A stretch of DNA of 64,000 bases from Mycobacterium sp. SVM_VP21 (GCA_024758765.1 CP101406.1:310001-374000), one strand, 5' to 3'; counted from the stretch's first letter, positions 36,436-46,366 are shown. The notes: generated from the letters alone by a model not told the origin. Numbers and translations are program-made.

Positions 36436-37773
36436 ATGGCTGATCTGCCCTTCGGTTTCTCTTCTGGGGACGACCCCGACCGCGAGCGAGGCTCCCGACC
36501 CTCCGACCCGTTCGGGATGGGTGCTGGTTTCAACATGGCCGATCTGGGCCAGGTTTTTACCCAGCTCGGGCAGATGTTCAGCGGTGCCGGCCGAGTGAGC
36601 GCGGACGGCCGACCGGCCGGGCCGGTGAACTACGACCTGGCGCGACAGGTCGCGATCAAGTCAATCGGTTCGGTGGCGCCCGTCACCGCCTCAACCGCGA
36701 CCGCCATCGGCGATGCGGTGCACCTGGCTGAAACCTGGCTCGACGGGGCGACTTCATTGCCGGCCGGCACCTCCAGTGGGGTCGCCTGGACGCCCGTGAA
36801 CTGGGTCGAGCACACCATGAACACCTGGCAGCGACTGTGTGACCCGATGGCCGAACAGGTTTCGTCGGTGTGGGCGTCGGCGCTGCCGGAAGAGGCCAAG
36901 AGCATGGCCGGTCCGTTGTTGTCGGTGATGTCGCAGATGGGCGGATTGGCGTTCGGCTCCCAACTAGGCCAGGCGCTGGGACGGTTGTCTGGGGAGGTGC
37001 TGACCTCGACCGACATCGGCCTGCCGCTGGGGCCCAGCGGAGTGGCCGCGCTGCTGCCCGCCGCGATCGAGGAATTGGCCGGCGGCCTAGAGCAGCCCCG
37101 CAGCGAGATCGTCACCTTCCTGGCCGCCCGCGAGGCCGCCCACCACCGACTGTTCACCCACGTGCCCTGGCTGTCCAACCAGCTGCTCAGCGCGGTGGAG
37201 GCCTACGCCCGGGGCATGAAGATCGACATCCGTGGCATCGAGGAACTGGCCCAGGGCTTCGATCCGGCGACGATGACCGACCCTTCGGCCATGAACGAAC
37301 TGCTCAACCAGGGCGTGTTCGAGCCCAAGTCGACCCCGGAGCAACTCGCCGCCCTGGAGCGGCTGGAGACCCTGCTGGCCCTGATCGAGGGCTGGGTTCA
37401 GACCGTGGTCAATGCGGCGCTGGGCGACCGGATCCCGGGCACCGCCGCGCTCTCGGAGATGCTGCGCCGCCGGCGCGCCACCGGTGGCCCGGCCGAGCAG
37501 ACCTTCGCCACGCTGGTCGGTCTGGAACTGCGCCCGCGCAAGCTGCGCGAGGCCGCGGTGCTCTGGGAGCGGTTGACCACGGCGGTCGGGGCCGACGCGC
37601 GCGACAAGGTGTGGCAGCACCCCGATCTACTGCCCGAGTCCGCCGATCTTGACGAACCGGCCGCATTCATCGACCGGATCATCGGCGGCTCCAGTGACAT
37701 CGACTCGGCCATCGACCAGGCGATCGCGGAGTTTCAGCGCGAAGCCGGCAAGCCCGACGACGCCGACGAGTGA
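36436..37773 (+). CDS. zinc-dependent metalloprotease-like protein (Rv3195 homologue)
   Basis: A 445-residue protein of the actinobacterial Zincin_2 family (DUF2342). A glycine-rich N-terminus is followed by a helical domain. The zincin-like motif region reads REAAHHRLFTHVPWL (about 232-246), where full enzymes show HExxH-like metal ligands. The C-terminus is acidic (IAEFQREAGKPDDADE). The start is ATG 36436, with a GTG two codons earlier as an alternative. It is divergent from the PDZ protease gene, with a 100-bp gap. Whether it is a peptidase or hydrolase is not shown. Confidence 0.85.
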   Translation: MADLPFGFSSGDDPDRERGSRPSDPFGMGAGFNMADLGQVFTQLGQMFSGAGRVSADGRPAGPVNYDLARQVAIKSIGSVAPVTASTATAIGDAVHLAETWLDGATSLPAGTSSGVAWTPVNWVEHTMNTWQRLCDPMAEQVSSVWASALPEEAKSMAGPLLSVMSQMGGLAFGSQLGQALGRLSGEVLTSTDIGLPLGPSGVAALLPAAIEELAGGLEQPRSEIVTFLAAREAAHHRLFTHVPWLSNQLLSAVEAYARGMKIDIRGIEELAQGFDPATMTDPSAMNELLNQGVFEPKSTPEQLAALERLETLLALIEGWVQTVVNAALGDRIPGTAALSEMLRRRRATGGPAEQTFATLVGLELRPRKLREAAVLWERLTTAVGADARDKVWQHPDLLPESADLDEPAAFIDRIIGGSSDIDSAIDQAIAEFQREAGKPDDADE

Positions 37774-37783
37774 GACGCAGTGT

Positions 37784-38659
37784 TTAGCTGCGTACTGCCC
37801 CCTCGGGCGGTGCGACGGCGCGATGCCACGCCAGCGGATTGAGATGGCGGTAGGGGTCCTCGGCACGGACGTCGAGCAGATTGGCCAAGATCCGCTCGAG
37901 CGACTGTTGCGTCCTCTCCCGCACAGTGGCGACCCATTTCTCGTTCGAGACTCCGGCTGGCGTCGTGGCGTCGATGGGGGCGCCGAAGCGCAAGTACATC
38001 CGCTGCGGTCGGGGAATCAGGGTCGGGCCAATCCCGTGCTGCAGGGGTATGGCCATCTCCGGCGGACCTGAAAGCCGGCGAGACAGAGCCACACTGACAC
38101 GCTCCCAGCTGCCACCGCGACGACTCAGGCTTCGGTAGACGTCGTCGCCACCCACCAGTCCGACGGGCACGATCGGATAGTCGTGTTCAACTGCGAGGCG
38201 GGCGAATCCGGCGCGGCCCTGCCAGCGCAGGGTGTACTCCTCGCCCTTGAACTTGGGAATCTCGCGACCCCCACCGGGGAACACCAGGATGGGCTCGTTG
38301 CGGCGCATCAGTTCACGGACGGGCTCCGGGGCACCCACCAGTGCCCCCGCAGCCGCGAGCAGATCCCGGCCCGGGCCGCGCATCCGGCCGAACCGCCGAT
38401 CAGTCAACGGCCGTACTCGTTGACCGATCGCCCGCCGGACATGGAACGGAATCAGCAGGGCTTCCACACCGACCTGGGTGTGGTTGCCCACCAACAGAAA
38501 TCGGCCATCACGGGGAAGGTTGTCGAGACCCTCGACGTAGGGACGGTATGCCTCGACGACGGGCGTGGCAGCGTCGGCGACGGCCTCCATGGCCCGCCGG
38601 ATGGCCTCGATTCGCGGCGGCTGGTTCAGGATCGCGTGGGTGTCTTGGAGGACATGCAT
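37784..38659 (-). CDS. lysophospholipid acyltransferase-like protein
   Basis: A 291-residue membrane-associated acyltransferase. The N-terminal region has RDGRFLLVGNHTQVGVEALLIPFHV, where the usual NHxxxxD box is replaced by NHTQVGVE. FPGGGREIPKFKGEEY follows as the second acyltransferase block, then YPIVPVGLVGGDDVY. The layout resembles MGAT/DAGAT-like enzymes that acylate glycerolipids. It is absent at this place in M. tuberculosis. The gene is divergent from a TetR gene with a clear operator between them, so the regulator most likely controls it. Confidence 0.8.
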   Translation of the reverse strand: MHVLQDTHAILNQPPRIEAIRRAMEAVADAATPVVEAYRPYVEGLDNLPRDGRFLLVGNHTQVGVEALLIPFHVRRAIGQRVRPLTDRRFGRMRGPGRDLLAAAGALVGAPEPVRELMRRNEPILVFPGGGREIPKFKGEEYTLRWQGRAGFARLAVEHDYPIVPVGLVGGDDVYRSLSRRGGSWERVSVALSRRLSGPPEMAIPLQHGIGPTLIPRPQRMYLRFGAPIDATTPAGVSNEKWVATVRERTQQSLERILANLLDVRAEDPYRHLNPLAWHRAVAPPEGAVRS

Positions 38660-38675
38660 GCGCTCACATTACAGA

Positions 38676-38700
38676 ACGAACCAGTTCGTATGGTTATGAT
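38676..38700 (+). promoter_or_regulatory. TetR operator with a probable leaderless promoter
   Basis: A perfect 6-2-6 inverted repeat, ACGAAC-CA-GTTCGT, occupies 38676-38689 in the 47-bp divergent gap. A -10 box TATGAT (38695-38700) follows. The GTG start of the TetR gene is six bases after it, so the mRNA is probably leaderless. The operator would cover the spacer of that promoter and the start of the acyltransferase transcript. Confidence 0.6.
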
Positions 38701-38706
38701 CTTGCT

Positions 38707-39282
38707 GTGAGAAGGAACGCCACCGAACTGCGCGGCCAGATACTCGACGCTGCCCGCGCCGAGTTCGCGCGTCATGGTCTTGCCGGGTCACGCATCGATC
38801 GGATCGCCCGTGAGGCGCATGCCAGCAAGGAGCGCCTCTACGCCCACTTCGGCGACAAAGAAGCACTGTTTCGGGACGTGGTGGCCACCGACGTGACGGC
38901 CTTCTATCGGTCGGTCACGCTGCTGCCCGACGCGGTACCCGAATTCGCCGGCGACGTCTACGATTTGGGCAGAAACAGCCCCGAACACGTGCGCATGGTC
39001 ACCTGGGCCCGCCTGGAAGGACTGTCCCTCGAGGAGCCGCACGGCGATGGGCGGGCGATCTTCGAGCACGCGGTCACCGCCATCGAGACCGCCCAGACCG
39101 CCGGGTACGTCGACAGCTCCTGGGAGCCCCTCGATCTGCTGGCCCTGCTGTTCGGTATCGGCCTGGCCTGGGCCCACTCCCCCGAACCGTACGAGACCCT
39201 CACCGACCGCGCCGTCATCGCACGCCAACGTCGCGCCGCCGTGGAGGCCGCGCGGCGCATCGTTTCTCGCCCCTGTGGATGA
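38707..39282 (+). CDS. TetR/AcrR family transcriptional regulator
   Basis: A 191-residue regulator. The helix-turn-helix lies at about residues 10-55 (HGLAGSRIDRIAREAHASKERLYAHFGDKEALF), followed by a helical ligand domain. The GTG start at 38707 lies just after a -10 box; the frame is open to 38341 but that part is antisense to the acyltransferase. The stop region overlaps the next gene by eight bases, so the Rv3196-like gene may be co-transcribed. It likely represses the divergent acyltransferase gene and itself. Confidence 0.85.
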   Translation: MRRNATELRGQILDAARAEFARHGLAGSRIDRIAREAHASKERLYAHFGDKEALFRDVVATDVTAFYRSVTLLPDAVPEFAGDVYDLGRNSPEHVRMVTWARLEGLSLEEPHGDGRAIFEHAVTAIETAQTAGYVDSSWEPLDLLALLFGIGLAWAHSPEPYETLTDRAVIARQRRAAVEAARRIVSRPCG

Positions 39283-40192
39283 CGGCAGGCTCGTCGCCGC
39301 CCGGCGTGGCAGGGTCGCCTGCGTGACCAGGGTTGGTTCCGAGACCTGCACCTACACCCTCGATCCGGCGCTGCCGGTGTTACTGCGCCCCGATGGTGCC
39401 GTCCAAGTCGGCTGGGATCCGCGGCGCGCCGTTCTGGTGCGACCGCCCCGCGGGCTGAGCACCGCCGCGCTGGCCACCATCTTGCGTTCGATGCAGATCC
39501 CGACCACCGTCGCCGCGCTGCGCCACGAAGCAGCCCAGCACGGCCCGGTAGACGCCGCGGAACTCGACAGCCTGTTGACTGCCCTGGTGGCGGCGCGCGT
39601 CGCCGTCTGTGGCGGCGCGACCCGCCGTCAGTGCCGCACGGTCTCGCTGCGGGTGCATGGCCGCGGCCCGTTGTCGGATCTGCTGGTCGAATCGCTGCGC
39701 TGCTCGAGCGCTGTGGTCCGGCGCAGCAGCCATCCGCACGCCGCGGTGACTAGCGCCGGGACCGATCTGGTGGTGCTGGCGGACTACCTGGTCCCGGACC
39801 CGAGGCTGGTACGTGAACTGCACGCCGCTCGGGTCCCGCATCTGCCGGTACGGGTGCGCGACGGCACCGGAATGGTCGGCCCCCTGGTCCTGCCGGGCGT
39901 AACCAGTTGTTTGGGTTGCGCCGACCTGCACCGGCGAGACCGGGACTCCGCATGGCCCGCCGTAGCCGCGCAGCTACGCCACACCGTCACCCACGCCGAC
40001 CGGGCGACCGTGCTGGCGACGGCGGCCCTGGCGCTGAGCCAAGTCGACCGAGTGATCGCCGCGGTGCGCGGGACTGCAACCGGCACGGACCTGGCTGCTC
40101 CGCCGACGCTGGACGCCACCCTGGAGCTGAATCTGGCCAGCGGATCGATGATGACGCGGCGCTGGGTCCGGCACCCGCTGTGCGATTGCTGA
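39275..40192 (+). CDS. cyclodehydratase-like protein (Rv3196 homologue)
   Basis: A 305-residue protein related to the leader-binding/E1-like part of TOMM (thiazole/oxazole-modified microcin) cyclodehydratases. The N-terminal half resembles a peptide-binding winged domain (LPVLLRPDGAVQVGWDPRRAVLV). The C-terminal half has the E1/ThiF-like core with SCLGCADLHRRDRD and an ending HPLCDC, a CxxC plus CxC zinc set. No adenylating YcaO gene or precursor peptide is adjacent, so a role in peptide modification is unproven. The GTG start at 39275 overlaps the TetR gene. The M. tuberculosis homologue sits in the same order. Confidence 0.78.
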   Translation: MDDGRLVAARRGRVACVTRVGSETCTYTLDPALPVLLRPDGAVQVGWDPRRAVLVRPPRGLSTAALATILRSMQIPTTVAALRHEAAQHGPVDAAELDSLLTALVAARVAVCGGATRRQCRTVSLRVHGRGPLSDLLVESLRCSSAVVRRSSHPHAAVTSAGTDLVVLADYLVPDPRLVRELHAARVPHLPVRVRDGTGMVGPLVLPGVTSCLGCADLHRRDRDSAWPAVAAQLRHTVTHADRATVLATAALALSQVDRVIAAVRGTATGTDLAAPPTLDATLELNLASGSMMTRRWVRHPLCDC

Positions 40193-40216
40193 GGTGATAA
40201 CCGCCACCGAAAAATT

Positions 40217-40230
40217 GTCACCGCGGTGAC
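40217..40230. promoter_or_regulatory. perfect palindrome before the ABC1 kinase gene
   Basis: GTCACCGCGGTGAC is a perfect 14-bp palindrome in the 56-bp gap before the kinase start, preceded by an A/T run (AAAAATT). It could be an operator; no protein is assigned. Confidence 0.4.
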
Positions 40231-40248
40231 CGGCACCACAACAACGTC

Positions 40249-41604
40249 ATGGATGATGGACAGGTGTCAGAAATCAAACGCGGAAGCGCGGCGCGCAATG
40301 CGAAGCTGGCCAGCCTGCCCGTCGGCTTTGCCGGCCGGGCAGCACTCGGACTCGGAAAGCGGCTGACCGGCAAGTCCAAGGACGAGGTCACCGCCGAGCT
40401 CATGGAAAAGGCGGCCAACCAGCTGTTCACCGTCTTGGGTGAGCTTAAGGGCGGCGCCATGAAGGTGGGCCAGGCCCTCTCGGTGATGGAGGCCGCCATC
40501 CCCGAAGAGTTCGGCGAGCCCTACCGGGAGGCGCTGACCAAGCTGCAGAAGGACGCACCGCCGCTGCCCGCTGACAAGGTGCACCGGGTGCTCGACGCCC
40601 AGCTGGGCACCAAGTGGCGGGAGCGCTTCACCGAGTTCGACGACACCCCCATCGCCTCGGCCAGCATCGGACAGGTGCACAAAGCGGTGTGGGCCGACGG
40701 GCGTCCCGTCGCGGTCAAGATCCAGTACCCCGGCGCCGACGAGGCGCTACGCGCCGACCTCAAAACGATTCGACGGTTGACCGGCATCTTCAAGCAGCTC
40801 GCCCCCGGCGTGGACGTCAAGGGCGTCATCGACGAGCTGATCGAGCGCACCGAGATGGAGCTGGACTACCGGCTGGAGGCCGACAACCAGCGGATCTTCG
40901 CCAAGGCCTACGCCGGCCACCCCCACTTCCACATCCCCAACGTCGTGGCCAGCGCCCCCAAGACGGTGATCCAGGAGTGGATCGACGGCGTCGGCATGGC
41001 AGAGATCATCCGCAACGGCACCGTCGAGCAGCGCGACCTGATGGGCACTCGGCTGGCCGAGTTCACCTGGGACGCCGCCCGCCGGCTGGAGCTGATCCAC
41101 GGCGACGCCCACCCGGGCAACTTCATGCTGTTGCCCGACGGCCGGATGGGCATCATCGATTTCGGTGCGGTGGCGCCGATGCCCGGCGGTTTCCCCCCGG
41201 AGCTGGGCGCCTCGGTGCGTTACGCCCGGGACAAGGACTACGACAAGGTCATCGAAACCATGCGTCAGGGCGGCTTCATCCAGAAGGGCCAGAACGTCTC
41301 GGTACGCGAGATCGACGAAATGTTCCGACAGTACGTCGAACCGATCGAGGTCGAGGTGTTCCACTACAGCCGCAAGTGGCTGATGCGGATCGCCGGCAGG
41401 CAGCTGGAACGCCCTGTCGAGCAGATCAAGACGGCCCGGCAGTTGGATCTGCCGCCCAAGCTCGCGATGCCGATGCGGGTGCTGGGATCCACCACGGCGA
41501 TCATGTGTCAGCTCGATGCCCACGTGCCGATCAAGCGGCTCTCCGAGGAATTAGTGCCCGGCTTCACCGATCCCGAAGACGTCGCGGTTGGCCCCTCCGC
41601 CTAG
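40249..41604 (+). CDS. ABC1/UbiB-family atypical kinase (Rv3197 homologue)
   Basis: A 451-residue ABC1 (AarF/UbiB) protein. Family motifs in order: the KxGQ-type motif in GGAMKVGQALSVMEA (about 65-79), ASIGQVHKAVW, the ATP-binding lysine in VAVKIQYPGADEALR, the catalytic loop HGDAHPGNFMLLP and metal-binding IIDFGAVAP. In M. tuberculosis the neighbour of whiB7 with this family type has been linked to macrolide tolerance; otherwise the kinases support quinone metabolism. The ATG at 40249 is used; a GTG at 40264 gives the alternative start VSEIKRG, which matches the known protein. Confidence 0.9.
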   Translation: MDDGQVSEIKRGSAARNAKLASLPVGFAGRAALGLGKRLTGKSKDEVTAELMEKAANQLFTVLGELKGGAMKVGQALSVMEAAIPEEFGEPYREALTKLQKDAPPLPADKVHRVLDAQLGTKWRERFTEFDDTPIASASIGQVHKAVWADGRPVAVKIQYPGADEALRADLKTIRRLTGIFKQLAPGVDVKGVIDELIERTEMELDYRLEADNQRIFAKAYAGHPHFHIPNVVASAPKTVIQEWIDGVGMAEIIRNGTVEQRDLMGTRLAEFTWDAARRLELIHGDAHPGNFMLLPDGRMGIIDFGAVAPMPGGFPPELGASVRYARDKDYDKVIETMRQGGFIQKGQNVSVREIDEMFRQYVEPIEVEVFHYSRKWLMRIAGRQLERPVEQIKTARQLDLPPKLAMPMRVLGSTTAIMCQLDAHVPIKRLSEELVPGFTDPEDVAVGPSA

Positions 41605-41658
41605 GACTCCGCTGATGTAGTGGCCTGTATTGGTGCGGAGCCGGTGACACCGAAGTAG

Positions 41659-44600
41659 CTAAGGCGCCGGAGCGCCATTGGTGCCGTTGGCACCGTCACC
41701 GAGCGGCGTGCCGGTGTGGCCATCGGTGCCGTTTCCGCCCGTGGCGCCGGTGCCGCTGCCGCCGTCGCCGCCCTTGCCACCGTGGCCGTCATTGGCCGGA
41801 TCGACATAGGTGCCGCCGTTGCCGCCGGCACCACCGGCACCACCGGTACCGCTGGCGACGGTGGTGGCATGACCGGCGCCGCCGTTGCCACCATTGCCAC
41901 CGACTGCACTGGCCCCGCCGTCTCCACCGTTTCCACCGGCGCCGCCGGTGCCGGTGAGGTTGAAGGCATTCGGTACGCCGGAGACGACGACGTCCCCCAC
42001 ACCGCCGTTGCCGCCCTTGCCGCCGGTGCCGCCGCTGCTGCCCGCGGCTCCACCGTCGCCACCAGCGCCGCCGAACGCCCTCCCGTTGTTGACGTAGACG
42101 CCATTGGCACTCACGGTCGCGTTGCCGCCATTGCCGCCAGCACCGCTGTCACCTGCACCACCGGCACCGGCGGTGGCGGAGCTGGTGGCGATGGCGCCGC
42201 CGTTGGTAGCGGTCACATAGCTGGTGCCGCCGTTGCCGCCGGCACCGCCGTCCGCACCGGTGACACCGCCCGCACCCCCGTGCGAGATGACGTTGCCGAT
42301 GGAGCTGAACAGGCCGTCGGCGGTGATATTGGCTGAGCCGCCGTTGGCACTACCCGAGGCGTCACCCGCGATGGCCCGGCCGGCCGCAGCGCCGCCGTTG
42401 CTGCCGGTGATAATCGCGTTGCCGCCGACGCCGCCACCGTCACCGCCGCCGCCACCGGTCGCGGTGCCACTCGTGGTGCTGTCGTCGCCGTTCGCCCAGA
42501 TCTGGCCGCTGCCGGCGTTGCCACCATTGCCGCTGCTGTCGCCGTCGCCGCCATCACCGCCCTTGGCAGTGCTGCCGGCGGTAATCGTGGCGCCGTGGGC
42601 AGCGGGGCCTCCGCTGGCGCTGACAACCCCCTGACCACCTTTGCCTCCGAGGCCGCCGTCCATACCGTCACCGCCGTTGCCGCCGGTCGCCGTACCGGAG
42701 ACGTTGCTTCCGTAGAAGGAGTACACGCCGGCGTCGGCGCCGTTTCCGCCAGTACCGCCGGCGCTACCGGCACCGCCATCGCCGCCCTTGGCGATAGCCC
42801 CGGTGACGGTGCTGTTGTCGTAATACGAATAGACCCTGGCGCTGCCGCCCGCCCCGCCGGTTCCGCCATCAGCCTCCCCACCGTTCCCGCCAGTGGCGTG
42901 GCCATCGGTGAGGATGCTGTGCTGGCCCAAAGCCGTGATGATGCCGCTGCCACCCTTGCCGGTGTTGTCAGCGCCTTGCCCCCCGCTAGCCGAGCTGCCC
43001 AAGATCGAAGCTCCGAGGGTGGCGCTCATCGTCGCGTTGCCGCCGTCACCACTGGCCCCGACCGTGCCGCCGATGACGGTGCTGGTCTCGACGGTGCTGG
43101 TCGCGTCGACGGTCAGGGTGGCGGTGCCGCCGTCGGCGTTACCGGTGGCGTCACCGCCGGCGACGGTCACGCCGGTGACGGTGCCGTCCAGCGTTGCCTT
43201 GGCGGCACCACCGGTACGGCCGCTGACACCAGACTCGCTGGTCGAACCGGCACCACCGTTGCTGCCGTGCCCGCCGGTGACGGTGGTGGTGGTGACGGTG
43301 CCACTGCCCGTCGCGTACGCGCCGCCGCCACCACCACCGCCACCACCGCCATAGCCAGCCTCGGTGCCGGTACCCGCGGCTCCGGCCCCGCCCATACCGC
43401 CGACACCGCCGACGGTGTGGGCGCCCAGAGCCGCACCGGTGCCACCGGCGCCACCGGCACCGCCCGCACCGAACAGCCCGCCGTCGGTGCCGGCCCCGCC
43501 CATACCGCCGACACCACCAACACCACCGGCTTGGCCGAATCCGCCCGCAGTCACGGCTTGGCCGTCGCCCCCTCGACCGCCGACGCCACCGACACCGCCC
43601 GCACCACCACCGACACCACCGATACCGGCACCGCCGGCACCACCGGCACCGCCGTTACCACCGGTACCCGCAGTATCGGTGGTGGCGCCATCGCCACCGT
43701 CATAGCCGCGGCCACCGGAACCACCGACACCACCGACACCACCGAGGCCGTCACCGCCGTCAGCCTGTGCAGTCGCCGCACCGCCCACACCACCGGCGCC
43801 GCCGTCGCCAGCCAAGAGGCCCTGACCGCCCGCGCCACCGGCGCCACCGACGCCGGCATGCATACCCTGACCGCCATTGCCCCCGGTACCGCCGTAGCCA
43901 CCGTCACCGATGAAGTGGCCCTGGGCATCCCGGAACGCGTCGCCGCCGATGCCACCCGCACCGCCCGCACCGCCGTTACCGATGTCGGCGCCGGCGCCGA
44001 CTACGCCGTCTTCGCCGTCTTCGCTGACACCACCAGCTCCGGCGGTACCGGCAGCCCCGCCATTGCCGCCGTTACCGCCGTTACCACCGGGTATTTGACC
44101 GGAACCAACCGCGCCACGCCCGCCGACCCCGCCAACGCCGCCGTCACCACCGGTACCGGCAGCACCACCGTCACCGGCATTGCCATTCGTCGCGTCACCA
44201 CCGGCGCCACCGGTGCCGCCCTGCCCGCCGACACCACCGTTCCCGCCGGTACCGCCCGGAGCCTCCGGGTCGACGGAGTCCGCGCCGGCGGCACCCGTAC
44301 CGCCTACGCCACCGGCGCCACCGGAGCCCCCGTCACCAGATGTGGTACCACCTGCCCCACCAGCACCGCCGTTGCCGCCTAGGCCGCCACCAGTGCCGTT
44401 GCCCTGCGCATCGGTGCCCCCACCGGCACCGGAACCACCGTGTCCGCCGGCACCACCGTCGCCGACCGCTCCGGCGTCGCCGCCCTTGCCTCCGGCACCA
44501 CCGGCCGCCGCGGTGCCATCGGCAAGGACGCCAGTTCCATTACCTCCGGCACCACCTTTGCCACCGTCCTCACCGAGGTCACCCGTGGGTTGGCTACCGG

Positions 44601-45927
44601 CCGCACCATCGGCGCCGGCAACACCGGTCGGCCCGTCGAACAAACCGGCCCCGGGCTGACCAGCGGCGCCGCCGGTGCCGCCGACACCGACCCCACCCGT
44701 CTGCCCACCGACCCCGCCGTCCCCACCGACGCCGCCGCCCAGTGCACCATCAGCGCCCAGGCCGCCGTTACCGCCGACACCACCGGCCCCGGCCACACCG
44801 CCCGCGCCGCCATCGCCACCGTTGCCAGCGGCGCCCGCAGGGTGCACACGGAAGAACCCGCCGGCGCCGCCAGTGCCACCTACCCCGCCGGCACCGCCAG
44901 CGCCACCTACTCCGCCGTTACCGGCGTCGCCACCGATGCCACCGCCACCACCGACGTCGGTTAGGCTCGCCGCTCCGTTACCACCGACACCACCGTTACC
45001 GCCGAGGCCGCCCGCACCACCGACACCGCCGATACCACCGTCACCACCGGCACCGGAATTGCCGAACAACCCCGCTTGGCCACCAGCTCCGCCATTTCCG
45101 CCAGCACCGCCCGTGCCGCCGGCTTGCCCGTCGACGCCGGCACCCCCGGCCAGACCTGCAGCACCGTCAGCGATCGGGCTCAATCCCGCCGCGCCGTCGG
45201 CGCCGTTGGTGCCGACTACACCCGCACCCCCGGCACCGCCGGAACCGCCGGACCCGGCATTTCCGAAGAAGAACCCGCCGTTGCCGCCATTGCCACCGGT
45301 TCCGCCAGCTTCCCCGGCCTCGCCGACACCACCATTGCCGCCATCACCGCCGATGCCCATCAGCCAGCCACCGGCACCACCGACACCGCCATCACCACCG
45401 AGCACGCCCTCGGCGAATCCACCGCCGGCACCCCCATTGCCGAACATCCCGGCCGCCGCACCCGCGCTGCCATCCAAACCGGCGCCGCCATCACCGAACA
45501 ACCAACCACCGGCGGTGGCCTCCACCAGGACGCCGTCATCGAAATACGCGTTCGTACCGTTACACACCAACCCGCACGCGTCGGCGAAGGCGAACAGCGG
45601 ATTCACCAGATTGAACAACCCGGTGGAGATCACGACTTCGCCAAACTGATGGACGGGGGTATAGATCACGTCGTTGATGGCGTTGGCCAGAAACACATCC
45701 AGCGCGGCCAACGGATCGGCGCCGGCCGCACCGGGCACGTCCAGATCCAGTCCCGGCATTGGAGCGAAGATCCCGTCCAGCAGTCCGTCCAGATCAAATT
45801 CGGCTTGCGCCACCGGCACCGACGTCAACGGCGCTAGGCCGAATGCCAAGAACGCCCCCGCGGCTGAGCCCACCCCGACTCCGCGACGCACCCGGCGACT
45901 CGTGAACGTACTGCGACGACCAGCCAT
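41659..45927 (-). CDS. large PGRS-type glycine-rich protein without a PE domain
   Basis: A 1422-residue protein. Residues 1 to about 42 form a long signal peptide with a twin-arginine-like region ([32 protein letters not shown]). About 43-140 is a unique domain with [42 protein letters not shown] and two cysteines. About 141-880 consists of GGxGGxGG repeats (PGRS type) with few other residues. From about 881 the pattern changes to longer repeats with aliphatic and aromatic residues such as [18 protein letters not shown], which suggests a beta-helix. The ATG at 45927 follows GGAGG by seven bases; an ATG at 45951 lacks a site. It is inserted between Rv3197 and whiB7 homologues. Surface location is likely. 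Confidence 0.85.
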   Translation of the reverse strand: MAGRRSTFTSRRVRRGVGVGSAAGAFLAFGLAPLTSVPVAQAEFDLDGLLDGIFAPMPGLDLDVPGAAGADPLAALDVFLANAINDVIYTPVHQFGEVVISTGLFNLVNPLFAFADACGLVCNGTNAYFDDGVLVEATAGGWLFGDGGAGLDGSAGAAAGMFGNGGAGGGFAEGVLGGDGGVGGAGGWLMGIGGDGGNGGVGEAGEAGGTGGNGGNGGFFFGNAGSGGSGGAGGAGVVGTNGADGAAGLSPIADGAAGLAGGAGVDGQAGGTGGAGGNGGAGGQAGLFGNSGAGGDGGIGGVGGAGGLGGNGGVGGNGAASLTDVGGGGGIGGDAGNGGVGGAGGAGGVGGTGGAGGFFRVHPAGAAGNGGDGGAGGVAGAGGVGGNGGLGADGALGGGVGGDGGVGGQTGGVGVGGTGGAAGQPGAGLFDGPTGVAGADGAAGSQPTGDLGEDGGKGGAGGNGTGVLADGTAAAGGAGGKGGDAGAVGDGGAGGHGGSGAGGGTDAQGNGTGGGLGGNGGAGGAGGTTSGDGGSGGAGGVGGTGAAGADSVDPEAPGGTGGNGGVGGQGGTGGAGGDATNGNAGDGGAAGTGGDGGVGGVGGRGAVGSGQIPGGNGGNGGNGGAAGTAGAGGVSEDGEDGVVGAGADIGNGGAGGAGGIGGDAFRDAQGHFIGDGGYGGTGGNGGQGMHAGVGGAGGAGGQGLLAGDGGAGGVGGAATAQADGGDGLGGVGGVGGSGGRGYDGGDGATTDTAGTGGNGGAGGAGGAGIGGVGGGAGGVGGVGGRGGDGQAVTAGGFGQAGGVGGVGGMGGAGTDGGLFGAGGAGGAGGTGAALGAHTVGGVGGMGGAGAAGTGTEAGYGGGGGGGGGGAYATGSGTVTTTTVTGGHGSNGGAGSTSESGVSGRTGGAAKATLDGTVTGVTVAGGDATGNADGGTATLTVDATSTVETSTVIGGTVGASGDGGNATMSATLGASILGSSASGGQGADNTGKGGSGIITALGQHSILTDGHATGGNGGEADGGTGGAGGSARVYSYYDNSTVTGAIAKGGDGGAGSAGGTGGNGADAGVYSFYGSNVSGTATGGNGGDGMDGGLGGKGGQGVVSASGGPAAHGATITAGSTAKGGDGGDGDSSGNGGNAGSGQIWANGDDSTTSGTATGGGGGDGGGVGGNAIITGSNGGAAAGRAIAGDASGSANGGSANITADGLFSSIGNVISHGGAGGVTGADGGAGGNGGTSYVTATNGGAIATSSATAGAGGAGDSGAGGNGGNATVSANGVYVNNGRAFGGAGGDGGAAGSSGGTGGKGGNGGVGDVVVSGVPNAFNLTGTGGAGGNGGDGGASAVGGNGGNGGAGHATTVASGTGGAGGAGGNGGTYVDPANDGHGGKGGDGGSGTGATGGNGTDGHTGTPLGDGANGTNGAPAP

Positions 45928-46059
45928 TGCCGGGCCTCCAATCGGCTCCAACCAGAATCCTCAAACCTTGGAACAATCTACGATAGTTCTCAATTTTTAC
46001 GCATTGACGCTCAGTTAATTCACAAGGTACTTGGATTGATCCTGGTCACAGGCCGCCGC
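45928..46059. other. gap between the PGRS gene and whiB7
   Basis: 132 bp that must hold the promoter of the minus-strand PGRS gene and the end of the whiB7 transcript. It is AT-richer than its surroundings. No clear terminator hairpin or palindrome was seen. Confidence 0.4.
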
Positions 46060-46305
46060 TCAGGCCGCGACCGGTTGTTTACGCGGACGCCCGCGCGGCC
46101 GCTTGCGGCCGATGACGCTGCCCCGATCAAGGATCTCGCCACCCCACACACCCCACGGCTCGGCGCGTTGCAACGCCGCCGCCAGGCACTGTTGGCGGAT
46201 CGGGCACTGAGCGCACCGTGCCTTGGCCCGCTCCAGATCGGCCGGATCGTCGGCGAACCACAGGTCGGGATCGCTATTACACGGCAACTTCAGGGTTCTC
46301 GACAT
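46060..46305 (-). CDS. whiB7: WhiB7, iron-sulfur transcription factor of intrinsic resistance
   Basis: An 81-residue WhiB protein. Four cysteines (9, 31, 34, 40) bind a 4Fe-4S cluster, GVWGGE follows at 52-57, and the C-terminal RGRPR (71-75) is the AT-hook that sets WhiB7 apart from other WhiB proteins. WhiB7 binds SigA and AT-rich DNA upstream of the -35 box and turns on intrinsic resistance genes after ribosome-targeting stress. The start at 46305 matches the family. A 240-base leader with an upstream ORF and a terminator precedes it. Gene order (ABC1 kinase, whiB7, uvrD2) is conserved. Confidence 0.93.
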   Translation of the reverse strand: MSRTLKLPCNSDPDLWFADDPADLERAKARCAQCPIRQQCLAAALQRAEPWGVWGGEILDRGSVIGRKRPRGRPRKQPVAA

Positions 46306-46366
46306 GGTGTACCTGCTTTCCGGTCGGTTCGTGGGATTCAGATCCGGGCCGGTCGGCGGGCTGCCG

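Noticed and set aside
42595..45649. Long plus-strand open frames opposite the PGRS gene
   Set aside because: They arise because GGx repeats read in reverse give proline, alanine and threonine-rich frames without stops. There is no family similarity and no ribosome site, while the minus-strand frame has a signal peptide and repeats.
41659..45927. Repeats considered as a CRISPR array or satellite DNA
   Set aside because: The repeat is coding (glycine-rich codons), irregular in length and without constant spacers.
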